DNA of 30,620 bases from Verrucomicrobiota bacterium (lineage in GTDB: Bacteria > Verrucomicrobiota > Verrucomicrobiia > Opitutales > Opitutaceae). The notes under the pieces were generated by a model. The model was not told the DNA's origin, did not search any database, and worked only from the letters and a program-made list of their open reading frames with translations. Shown here in pieces: positions 1 to 6,916 of the stretch; the first letter of the stretch is position 1, and the number at the start of each line of letters is the position of its first letter. Where the stretch lies: NCBI GenBank assembly GCA_023433275.1, contig JAEZDN010000156.1, positions 1 to 30,620 on the forward strand, written 5' to 3'. Made by a program: the position numbers and the translations under genes.

Positions 1-1016
1 GTCTCGAGCGCCGCGGGTCCATGACGCGATAAATGCCGGGCGGCAGGGCCGCCCGCCCAGCCGGTGACGACGGGCGCGGGCGGACGTGAGACCCACCAGA
101 CCGGCACGGGCAGGCCGGGGGCGTTCACGAAGCCGAAGGCCCGGCCGGAACCCGCCGCGAGCGCGCGAGGGAGAAACGGCGCCGACCAGAATCCCGGGCG
201 AAAGCGGAGCAGGATGCGCGACGCCTCGCCCCAGCCCATGCGGGCGATGACACGCTGTTTGGCTTTCAGGGGCGGATCGAAGGCGACCGTGCCGGCCCGG
301 AGCACCCCGAGCGGCAGGGTTAGCACGACGGCGGCGGCACGATGCTGCTCACGCTGGCGTCCGCGGCGGCTTTGCACGATGACCTCGCCACGCCGCCAGC
401 GCAGTCCCGTCACCACCGTGCGCAGCCGGAGATCCACGCGTTCGCGGGGCCATTCGCGCTGCAGGAGCCGCGCGATCGCGTCGTAGCGCCCCCGCAGGCG
501 GAGATCGTGCGTATCGGCGCCCGCGTGCCCCGCGCGCTGGGCGTGGGCGCTCAGGTGATCGGCGGAAGCCGCGTTGAAACTTGCGGCGTACACCTCCGCC
601 CGGAGCCGGTCCGCCGGTGCGAGCGACGCGGACTCGGCCCGGAGGAACTGCGCGAAGGAGCGCCCGCGATTCTGACGCGGGATCCGGGCGGCGACCTGCC
701 GGAGTCGGGTCCAGAAATCCGGGATGGCTTCGAGCTGCGTGCCGTTGCGCCACCACATCGTGACATTCACGGGATCGACGGCGAGGTCGTGGCGGCGCAC
801 CAGCGCGTGCAGCGGGCGGTTGCCGCCATGGATGAACTCGGCGCCGAGTTCCACGGGATGCGGCCAGGCGCCGCGGTCCTGGGTGAGCACGCGGCCACCG
901 ATGCGATCGCGCGCCTCGAGGACGCGGACGTTCCAGCCGCGCCGCGCCAGCTCGCCGGCGGCGGCCAGACCGGCGATGCCGGCGCCAATGACGATGATGT
1001 CCGGGTCCAGGTTCAT
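1..1016 (-). CDS. Flavin-containing amine oxidase (partial, C-terminus beyond window)
   Basis: Translating the minus strand from the ATG at 1016 gives 338 codons without a stop up to the window edge, so the gene is cut at its 3' end. The N-terminus is a classic FAD-binding Rossmann fold: GAGIAG at residues 11-16, the acidic E34 that binds the FAD ribose, and the GGRV motif at 40-43, followed by a VELGAEFIHGG segment typical of monoamine oxidase/polyamine oxidase-like enzymes. A further block near residues 220-235 (LTLPLGVLRAG) is also characteristic of the family. The expected role is FAD-dependent oxidation of an amine or amino acid substrate; the substrate cannot be told. No signal peptide is seen, so it is probably cytoplasmic. 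It is transcribed away from the rest of the window and shares no operon with it. The family call is secure, the specificity is not. Confidence 0.88.
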   Translation of the reverse strand, partial: MNLDPDIIVIGAGIAGLAAAGELARRGWNVRVLEARDRIGGRVLTQDRGAWPHPVELGAEFIHGGNRPLHALVRRHDLAVDPVNVTMWWRNGTQLEAIPDFWTRLRQVAARIPRQNRGRSFAQFLRAESASLAPADRLRAEVYAASFNAASADHLSAHAQRAGHAGADTHDLRLRGRYDAIARLLQREWPRERVDLRLRTVVTGLRWRRGEVIVQSRRGRQREQHRAAAVVLTLPLGVLRAGTVAFDPPLKAKQRVIARMGWGEASRILLRFRPGFWSAPFLPRALAAGSGRAFGFVNAPGLPVPVWWVSRPPAPVVTGWAGGPAARHLSRHGPAALE

Positions 1017-1481
1017 GGTTGCACGGACCCGCGGATCTAGCCGGGGGTGCCAACGATTTCGTTTTCGTCTCGTAGGAGCGCAGACTTGCCCCGCCCGCCC
1101 TGCTCTCGCGGCGCATGCCTCAGCCGGAACGATGCAGTCAGAATGCGACTCCGCCGTGTGCGCGGTCGAATGGTTCGGTTTCAGGGGCGTGGCTCGTCCA
1201 AGCCGTCGGTTCCTGCAGCGGGAAAAGGGCGCGGTCAAGCCGCGCGCCTACATCCAACTGCAGGATTCCGGCTCAGGGCGCAGCAAGCCTGCGCCCCTAC
1301 ATCCAAGCCATAACCGCCAGCTCTGCTTCCGGGTCGCGGAGAACTCCTAGGCGGGCTTCGGCATCCGGCCCGATGGCGGTGGAGTGCCGCCTGAGTTACG
1401 ATGACGGCGAGGGCACGGACCCATCAACGTTCATCCCCAGGGAAGAATCGAAGTCCGTTCGTGCCCTCATTATTTTTCACC
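1017..1481. other. Intergenic region with composite palindromic repeat
   Basis: No convincing gene lies here. Positions 1072-1302 hold a composite inverted repeat: degenerate outer arms at 1072-1096 and 1275-1302 (a GTAGGGGCGCAG-type arm and its complement) enclose a copy of the 150-bp repeat described at 1122-1273. Short open frames across it, on both strands, are translations of repeat sequence. The part from 1303 to 1481 shows no feature other than being the presumed promoter region for the small gene at 1482. Confidence 0.6.
1122..1273 (+). repeat. Dispersed structured repeat, family A, copy 1
   Basis: About 150 bp bounded by short inverted ends (AGCCGGAA at the left, TTCCGGCT at the right, with a GCAG/CTGC pair inside them). 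The core holds two nested hairpins: GGGGCGTGG-loop-CCAAGCC (degenerate here) and GGGCGCGG-TCAA-CCGCGC. Related copies are at 21092-21237, 24594-24725, 30223-30371 and 30500-30620. No coding capacity is credible. It resembles a non-autonomous palindromic (REP- or MITE-like) element. Confidence 0.8.
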
Positions 1482-1592
1482 ATGGGAATCGAAACCATCT
1501 TCATCGTCGTGGGCGTGGTCATTGTGATCGCGGTGCTGGGTCTCGGCCGGCGCCGCCGAGGAGGCGGCAAGGATTCCTCCCGCCCGTTGTAG
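1482..1592 (+). CDS. Possible 36-residue single-pass membrane peptide
   Basis: From the ATG at 1482 this encodes 36 residues: a short polar start (MGIET), one uninterrupted hydrophobic helix at about residues 6-22 rich in I and V, then a strongly basic tail (RRRR followed by a GGG linker). That layout fits a small inner-membrane peptide with its tail in the cytoplasm by the positive-inside rule. It ends 30 bp before the host-attachment-type gene and could be co-transcribed with it. An in-frame extension back to 1401 exists, but its residues (TARARTHQRS) look like non-coding sequence, so the short start is preferred. There is no clear ribosome binding site and no recognised family. Existence as a gene is plausible, not proven. 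Confidence 0.45.
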   Translation: MGIETIFIVVGVVIVIAVLGLGRRRRGGGKDSSRPL

Positions 1593-1622
1593 TTTTCCGA
1601 GCAGCCCCAACCCATCCTCATC

Positions 1623-2330
1623 ATGGCAAAATCCAATCAAGACGAGAACGCCCGGCAGGCCTACGGGCGCGCGGAAGAAACGGAAACGCAGACGCGGCGC
1701 GAGCGCGGGCCCGCTGAGGGGCGCGAGACGACCGGCGACGCATCGGCCGAAGACGCATTGACCGCGCTGCGCGACAATGGGCCCGATCCCACAAATCTGG
1801 ATCGCGCGCTGCCCGCGGGGGAACGGCGCCGGGCCCGGGTGGCGCGGCGGGGCGGCGAGGCGCGGCCGGACCAAGCCGAGGCGGCGCCGCCGGAGCATTT
1901 CGTGGTGGTCCTCGATCGCGCCCATTTGAACATTTATCGGGTGCGCGAGGCGGGTCCGGGGACGCGCGCGCGTTTCGAACGCGTCGAAGCGATCACGCTG
2001 GTCGCCGGCACGGCGCATTACACGGATCGTGATGCCGACCAGGCGGGACGGTTTGGTGCCCGCGTGGGCCCGGGCGGGGGCTCCATCGATGAGCGGCTGC
2101 CCATGCAGAACGAGCACGAGCGCAGGCTCGTCGCGGACCTGGCGGAGCGCCTGCGCGGCTTTTTGGAAAAACATGCGCGCGCCACGTGGGACTACGCGGC
2201 CGGTCCGGCGCTTCATCACGCCGTGCTCGATCGGCTGCCGCCCGCGGTGCTCGAGCGGTTGATCGCCGCCGTGCCGAAGGAATTGGTTCACCAGACGCCG
2301 GCGGAATTGGAAGCGCATTTCACGCCTTGA
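1623..2330 (+). CDS. Host attachment protein-like (baeRF/Rcat-type) protein
   Basis: 235 residues. Residues 1-90 are a polar, charged, probably disordered leader. Residues 91-235 carry the recognisable fold: a beta strand HFVVVLDRAHLNIYRV, then a long helix HERRLVADLAERLRGFLEKHA, a hydrophobic segment around residues 190-210 (ALHHAVLDRLPPAVLERLIAAV) and the closing KELVHQTPAELEAHF. This order matches the 'protein required for attachment to host cells' family (PF10116), which belongs to the bacterial/archaeal eRF1-like fold; the name comes from Agrobacterium, and in most bacteria the role is unknown. A ribosome-associated or stress role has been proposed for that fold. No signal peptide is present. 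The long charged N-terminal extension is unusual for the family. It sits directly after the small membrane ORF and before two other small genes, on the same strand. Confidence 0.75.
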   Translation: MAKSNQDENARQAYGRAEETETQTRRERGPAEGRETTGDASAEDALTALRDNGPDPTNLDRALPAGERRRARVARRGGEARPDQAEAAPPEHFVVVLDRAHLNIYRVREAGPGTRARFERVEAITLVAGTAHYTDRDADQAGRFGARVGPGGGSIDERLPMQNEHERRLVADLAERLRGFLEKHARATWDYAAGPALHHAVLDRLPPAVLERLIAAVPKELVHQTPAELEAHFTP

Positions 2331-2427
2331 GCGGGGGACGAATTGCCGGGTGAGGGCACCCGGCCGACAACATAAAACGATGCCGAAGTGGGACGGAGAA
2401 AACGCGGCGCATAGCGTTCCAAGGAGC

Positions 2428-2739
2428 ATGAAACCATCACGCGACATCACGGAGCTGAACGGGCACAGCGTGCTCGTCAAAACCACGACCGATCATCGTG
2501 ACCCGCCGGTGGGGTTGCGCGGCACGATTGAGGCGCGCAGGGATCGCGCCGGAACGCCGGTCGTGAAAATCGTTTTGGATTATCCCGACATGTGCAACGA
2601 GCCATCGCGCCATGGCGTGATCTCCCTCGACGGTGAAGGCATCGAGCGGCTCCTGGCGGGCGAACATGCCGGGATCTACGAGTACACCATCGATCGTCCC
2701 CTGGACCCGACGCCGGATGCGCCGGCGGCCCAATCGTGA
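2428..2739 (+). CDS. Conserved-looking hypothetical protein, 103 aa
   Basis: From the ATG at 2428 this encodes 103 residues of soluble, acidic, beta-rich sequence (for example HSVLVKTTTDHRDPP and TPVVKIVLDYPDM), with no signal peptide, membrane segment or motif that I recognise. The block VGLRGTIEAR-x-DRAGTPVVKIVLDYP suggests a small beta-barrel-like domain, but this is a guess. In-frame starts at 2350 and 2380 exist; 2428 was preferred because AAGGAG lies just in front (only 1 nt from the ATG, closer than ideal) and because sequence conservation-like features begin there. It lies about 100 bp after the host-attachment-type gene and 40 bp before the next, so the three may form a transcription unit. 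Function unknown. Confidence 0.6.
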   Translation: MKPSRDITELNGHSVLVKTTTDHRDPPVGLRGTIEARRDRAGTPVVKIVLDYPDMCNEPSRHGVISLDGEGIERLLAGEHAGIYEYTIDRPLDPTPDAPAAQS

Positions 2740-2779
2740 GCATCGCCGCGGCGGATTCAACCCGAGCGGGTCGGCGCGC

Positions 2780-3136
2780 ATGAAATGTTATTCGCTGATG
2801 TTGGGCGCCCGGCAGACGGGGGCACGCGGACCGCGGTTCAAGGCCGGCGACGATCGTCGCGTGCGCGATATCACCCAGCGGCATTTCCCAAACGGCTTCA
2901 CCATCCTGGCGGCGCGTGGCGGGTGGTTTGACCCAGGGGCCGGAAGCTTCATCGAGGAGGAATCGCGCCAGATCCTCGTGTGCACGGCCGCGCGCGCACT
3001 GGGCGCATGGTGCCGGGAGCTGGCGCAGGCGTTTCGCCAAAAGGAATTGCTGGTGGTGGAGCTGGGTCCCGCGCGGGTGTTTAAACTGGAGGTAAGGAAA
3101 CGAGATAAGGTGAGGAAAGCCGATCGCCGGCGTTGA
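2780..3136 (+). CDS. DUF3574-like small protein
   Basis: 118 residues from the ATG at 2780. The central block NGFTILAARGGWFDPGAGSF followed by IEEESRQILV resembles DUF3574, where a 'PDGLTV-x-D-x-x-G-x-W' segment is followed by an 'E-x-S-K-V-L' strand. Other members are usually exported lipoproteins or secreted; this one has no signal peptide (it begins MKCYSLML). The C-terminal third (LLVVELGPARVFKLEV) fits the closing strand of a ferredoxin-like fold. The biochemical role of the family is not known. In-frame sequence upstream as far as 2633 overlaps the preceding gene in another frame and looks non-coding, so the start at MKCYS was chosen. Confidence 0.55.
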   Translation: MKCYSLMLGARQTGARGPRFKAGDDRRVRDITQRHFPNGFTILAARGGWFDPGAGSFIEEESRQILVCTAARALGAWCRELAQAFRQKELLVVELGPARVFKLEVRKRDKVRKADRRR

Positions 3137-3533
3137 GTTGCGTCTGCTGTGCGGCGCGCCAAGGCCGCGGGCAAGCCCCGCCCCTACCAGTGGACTCCGC
3201 CACCCCGCATTCCGCGGTGGGAGGGCCCGGCGGGGGAGAGGAACGTCAGGACGCAGTCCACGGGTTGTTTGAACTCGTCGTGCCCGTGCCCGACGTGCGG
3301 AGGCGCGCAAAAAGCGTAGAGGGCAATGTTCGTAATACGAACATTGGGCGCGGCGACGGGCGACGCTGTGATCAGCTCCACGATGGAGCCTTGCCGGCTT
3401 AGGGATCGTTTTACCGAGTGTAACCGCGCGAGTGGGGATTTTTTGTGGGGTCGTCGCTCGAGAAAACCCTGCGCGCGAGGTCGGACCAAGGTCCGACCCT
3501 GCAAGCGTGCGGCCACAAGTTTATTAAACTGTT
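3137..3533. other. Intergenic region with palindrome and short hairpin
   Basis: About 400 bp with no convincing gene between two converging genes. It contains a 23-bp near-perfect palindrome at 3324-3346 and a repeat-type hairpin at 3478-3500 (GGTCGGA-CCAA-GGTCCGACC). A fragment of the GGGCAAGCCCCGCCCCTAC type lies near 3169-3188. An open frame on the minus strand crosses the palindrome, but nothing in it could be matched to a known family. Confidence 0.5.
3324..3346. promoter_or_regulatory. 23-bp palindrome, candidate operator
   Basis: The arms CAATGTTCG and CGAACATTG are exact complements around the centre TAATA, giving a core TTCGTAATACGAA. Such symmetry is typical of a dimeric repressor site (ArsR-, MarR- or TetR-like families use comparable cores). 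No start codon of a supported gene lies immediately next to it, so the regulated gene is unclear; it may be left over from a decayed gene. Confidence 0.4.
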
Positions 3534-5075
3534 CTACGTGCCGGATCGCAGTTCGGTGCGGCCTTCGCGGCGATCGGATTTGTGGCGGGCTTTCTTTTCG
3601 CGACGGGTGCGCACCCAGTGGGGCTCGGGGGGTTCGCCGGCCATGATGCAACCGGAGGGCTGGATCTCGCCGACGAGTTGCGCGAGGCCGAAGCGCTCGA
3701 TCTGCGCCTTGACCTTGGTGGCGTCCTTGTAGCCGAGCGGGGACTCCGAGAGATCGGGGCCGCCGGTGAACCAGCGGATGTCGAGGCCCTTGGTCACGCC
3801 CTCGAGCACCTCGCGCAGGCGGGCGGGATCGATCAGGCCCTCGGCGTCCTTGTACGGGCGCAGCATGGCGGTGCGCGAGAGATTGCGGCCGGCGCCGTGC
3901 GGACAGAACGACAGGTAGCGGTCGTGGTCGGAGCCCAGCACCATGAGGATCTCGCGCGCCATGTTGAGCGGGATAAGACCGAGAAGCGGACGGCCTTCGG
4001 GGTCACGCCACGCGGGCGTCGCGCCTTTCCCATGGAAGTAACGGTCGCCGCGTTTCCAGACGAAATTGTGCTCGTTGCCCACCTGTACGAGCGCGCGTTG
4101 TCCCAGGCGGCGGAGCAGCGCGTCGTGAATCAACGCGTGGTTTTCGCGAGTCCAGCGGCTGATGTACTGAAGGGCATCCCAGTACGCGAGGCCCTCTGCC
4201 GAGTCGGCGGGCAGCCAGCAGGCGGCGTTGGGGATGTCGCGGGCGTTTTCGTCGCACCACTCGCGCGCGGCGAGCTGGCCGCGTTTGTAGAGATCCGCGC
4301 CGAGGCCGCGGGAACCATGGTGGGTGACGAGGACGTTGAAGCGGCCATCGCGGCGCGTGATGGCATCGGACAACTCGTGGTAGCCGGCGGCCTCGAGCGC
4401 TGCGCGCTGGGCCTCCGTGAACTGGATGCGGCCGATGTAGGCGAAATGATTGCCGTCGCCCTGGGTGCCGAGGAAATCGCGCGCGCGGCTCTGCAGGCCG
4501 TGAAGGAACGGGTTGTCCCAGACGGGTTCCTCGAGCACCGGGGACGAAAACTGGTGGCCGCGGGGGCGTCCGCCGGCGCCGAAATGGGTGACCTTCTGGA
4601 GCTGGTCCATCATCTCGCCGACGGGATGGTTGTCCGGAAAGAAGGACGCGAACATGGAGCAGCAGATGTCCGCCGAGTGGGCGCCGGGGATGATGGCGTT
4701 CACGACCTCGATTGCGCCCCCGACGGGAATGGTGGCGGCACCCGGGCCGGAGGGGCAGGCATCGGGCATGATCACGCCGCGCGTGATGACGGGGACATGG
4801 AGGAGTTCCTGCATGCGGGCGCGCGCGGCGAGCAGGTTGGCCGCCTCCTCGGGTGTCTCGGCCTCGATGGCCTCGGCAAGCGGGGCCGGGGCCGGCCGCG
4901 GCAGTACGACGGGGAGTTGATTGGGCATTTCCTGTTCGAGCTGGGCGAGCACGGCGGCGCGGTCGAGGCCGGACAACTCGAGCTCGCGTGCGCGGCGCAG
5001 GGCCGGGCCGAGGCGGCGACGGCCTTCGGGCCACCCGGCAGCGATCAGGTCGCGGGCTTTGATTTCCATGCTCAT
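3534..5075 (-). CDS. rtcB: RtcB-family RNA ligase (divergent)
   Basis: 513 residues from the ATG at 5075 (a second ATG at 5069 is equally possible). RtcB joins RNA 2',3'-cyclic phosphate (via 3'-phosphate) ends to 5'-OH ends using GTP and Mn2+, in tRNA repair and splicing. All the main active-site blocks can be read: SADICC at 134-139 (Asp/Cys metal ligands, replacing the usual D-x-N-C-G), GDGNHF at 206-211, HHGSRG at 252-257, NEHNF at 334-338 and HGAGR at 393-397, where H393 corresponds to the histidine that is guanylylated. The N-terminal 110 residues carry an extra helical region, and the standard 'DVHWGYG-x-PIGGV' segment is replaced by DACPSGPGAATIPVGGA, so this belongs to a divergent branch. 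There is no archease or RtcA next to it. The C-terminus ends in a basic tail (RTRREKKARHKSDRR) that may bind RNA. Confidence 0.85.
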   Translation of the reverse strand: MSMEIKARDLIAAGWPEGRRRLGPALRRARELELSGLDRAAVLAQLEQEMPNQLPVVLPRPAPAPLAEAIEAETPEEAANLLAARARMQELLHVPVITRGVIMPDACPSGPGAATIPVGGAIEVVNAIIPGAHSADICCSMFASFFPDNHPVGEMMDQLQKVTHFGAGGRPRGHQFSSPVLEEPVWDNPFLHGLQSRARDFLGTQGDGNHFAYIGRIQFTEAQRAALEAAGYHELSDAITRRDGRFNVLVTHHGSRGLGADLYKRGQLAAREWCDENARDIPNAACWLPADSAEGLAYWDALQYISRWTRENHALIHDALLRRLGQRALVQVGNEHNFVWKRGDRYFHGKGATPAWRDPEGRPLLGLIPLNMAREILMVLGSDHDRYLSFCPHGAGRNLSRTAMLRPYKDAEGLIDPARLREVLEGVTKGLDIRWFTGGPDLSESPLGYKDATKVKAQIERFGLAQLVGEIQPSGCIMAGEPPEPHWVRTRREKKARHKSDRREGRTELRSGT

Positions 5076-5493
5076 GGGATCGGGTACGGTACCGCGTTTC
5101 CGCTGGCTTGCCACCGGGTTTCGCGGATGTCCGAGGTCAACGTTGCCGGGTGGTGGGCGATACAGTCTGGGCGGCGGGTCGAGCCGGTCGGCATGACGGC
5201 GCGAGAAACGCGACCTCCATGCCTCCGGGGCGAGGGCGCCCCGGCTCCATCAATCGACGCGGGCCGGCTGCCCGGTAGCAAGGACGGGGCAGAGCGCGGA
5301 CGCCTCGGGGTACTTGGCGATGGTGTCGCTCCCGCTTGGATCCTTCGCTGCGCTCAGGATGACGGTCGAAGTATGGGAACCGGGAAACTGGGTCGGATCA
5401 GGATTTCCCCTGGGGATTCTCGAAACTGAAAACTGGAACGCGCTGACTCAGCGCGAGGCGGCGGCGGCGCCGCTCCAAGCCAGCGCCTGGAGG
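5076..5493. other. Intergenic region with repeat fragments
   Basis: About 420 bp between the rtcB start and the end of the LacI-family gene, both on the minus strand. No gene is supported. It contains a CCGGGGCGAGGGCGCCCCGG hairpin at about 5225-5244, which is a module of the repeat family found in tandem at 13.5-14.1 kb, and a half copy of the 83-bp family C repeat at 5338-5363 (GGATCCTTCGCTGCGCTCAG and following bases). The rtcB promoter must lie in the part adjoining 5076 but no clear -35/-10 pair was found. Confidence 0.5.
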
Positions 5494-6588
5494 TCAAGGC
5501 GCTCCACCGCCTGCAGGTGGGGCGATGGTTTCGCCGGTGACGAGTTCGGCCTCGACGAGGATCTTGCGGCGGGGCGCCGTGGGATGCTGGATGCGGTTGA
5601 CGAGCCGCGTGACGGCGGCCGAGCCGATTTGCTCGTGGGGCACGCGCATGGAAGTCACGCGCTTCTGGCCGGCGGCGGGATCGAGGCCGTCGAAGCCCGT
5701 GATGGAAACATCGACGGGCACGCGCAGCCCGCGGGCCGGGAGATCGGCGGCGAGTTGATAGGCTTGGTGATCGGCGGCGCAGACCCAGGCGGTCACGCGG
5801 TCATCGCGGACGAGGCGGGCCACGGTGTCCGCCACCTGAGGCGGCGAGAGGCGCGGGGAGTTCTTGTCGACGTTGAGGACCCATTCCGGACGGAAGGGGA
5901 GGCCTTGGAGGAAAAGGGCCTCGACGTAGCCGCTGAAGCGTCGCGCGACCCAGTGCCCGCCGATCGGATAGTCCCAGGAGAGGAAACCAATGCGACGGTG
6001 TCCGGCCTCGGCCAGGCGCTCGACGAGCGCGACCATGGCGGAAGCGTCATCGGTGTCGATGATGTCGATGCCCGGCTGGTTGTAGCTTTCGAGGACAGCG
6101 ACGGTGGACACGCGCTGTGAGATCATTTCCACGGCCTTCTCGGCGAACGGGTAGATCAGGATCGTGCCGCGCCAGTTACCCTGGCGCATGTTGCGGAAGA
6201 CGGGCTGGCGACCGGACTCGGGATGGAAGTCCGCCGGCGCCTGATAACAGACGTCGATCGTGACGTGCTCGATCTCGGCGCGCGCCTGGATGCCGCGCAG
6301 GATGTAGGGGAAGGTCGCCATCTCGACCTTCTCGGCGGGGATGCCGATGAGGACGCCGATGGTGAGGGCGCGGGATTTTTTTCCGCGGCGACCGACGCGG
6401 CCGGGGGATAGTTGGTAGCCGAGTTTCTCGGCCATGGCCTGCACGCGCTGGCGGGTGGCCGCGCTGATGGCGTGGTGATTCGCGAGGCTGCGCGAGACCG
6501 TGGCGCGGGAGAGATTCAGACGCTGGGCGATGAGCTCTTGGTTGACGGCGGTCATCGGGTTTTTCGCGGGGGAGGAGATGCGCGCCAT
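5494..6588 (-). CDS. LacI-family transcriptional regulator of the beta-glucan locus
   Basis: 364 residues from the ATG at 6588 (ATG at 6555 and TTG at 6618 are alternatives; a GAGG lies just before 6588). The N-terminal helix-turn-helix reads VNQELIAQRLNLSRATVSRS with the hinge-proximal ISAATRQRVQAMAEKLGY, as in LacI/PurR proteins. It is followed by a basic linker (GRRGKKSR) and a periplasmic-binding-protein-like sensor domain (TIGVLIGIP..., GHRRIGFLSWDYP, VSITGFDGLDP). It is expected to bind an operator as a dimer and respond to a sugar. The gene is divergent from the TonB-dependent receptor at 6917, across a 330-bp AT-rich region with repeated half-sites, which makes that receptor, and probably the permease and GH16 genes behind it, the likely targets. 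The inducer is not predictable from sequence. Confidence 0.88.
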   Translation of the reverse strand: MARISSPAKNPMTAVNQELIAQRLNLSRATVSRSLANHHAISAATRQRVQAMAEKLGYQLSPGRVGRRGKKSRALTIGVLIGIPAEKVEMATFPYILRGIQARAEIEHVTIDVCYQAPADFHPESGRQPVFRNMRQGNWRGTILIYPFAEKAVEMISQRVSTVAVLESYNQPGIDIIDTDDASAMVALVERLAEAGHRRIGFLSWDYPIGGHWVARRFSGYVEALFLQGLPFRPEWVLNVDKNSPRLSPPQVADTVARLVRDDRVTAWVCAADHQAYQLAADLPARGLRVPVDVSITGFDGLDPAAGQKRVTSMRVPHEQIGSAAVTRLVNRIQHPTAPRRKILVEAELVTGETIAPPAGGGAP

Positions 6589-6916
6589 GGCCTCGGAATA
6601 AGGCGAATCACGCACCAAGGAAGCAACAAACGCGTCTTCAAGTTATGCAACAAAATAAACAAAACGCGCTCAAAACACCGTATTGAGGACCAAGTAGGCG
6701 ATCGTAACACACTGGCCCCAGCAATGATACAATTCATCTTGGTGCATAAACTGTCATGCAACAAACAATGCACAACCGGTTTGACTTTGGTGCACAGGAA
6801 TCGCTCAGTTTAAGCCAAGTCCGGGTCATCCGGGCCTGACATTCCCCAACCCCTGGCCTCTGGCAGCAAAGCGACCGCCCGTCGTCCGCCTGCCGGCGGC
6901 ACCAAACCAAACCCCC
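6589..6916. promoter_or_regulatory. Divergent promoter/operator region between LacI regulator and TonB receptor
   Basis: This is the most AT-rich stretch of the window. The octamer GCAACAAA occurs three times in the same orientation (6623-6630, 6647-6654, 6758-6765), twice as ATGCAACAAA. TTGGTGCA occurs at 6739-6746 and 6786-6793. GTGCAT and ATGCAA form a spaced inverted pair around 6742-6761. A -35-like TTGACT is at 6782-6787, without a convincing -10 at normal spacing. These repeated TGCA-centred half-sites are good candidates for LacI-type binding sites, but the assignment is inference. No gene is supported in the region. Confidence 0.55.

Noticed and set aside
3582..5429. 615-codon open frame on the plus strand
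   Set aside because: Antisense to rtcB, which carries all catalytic motifs; the open frame then runs into intergenic repeats.
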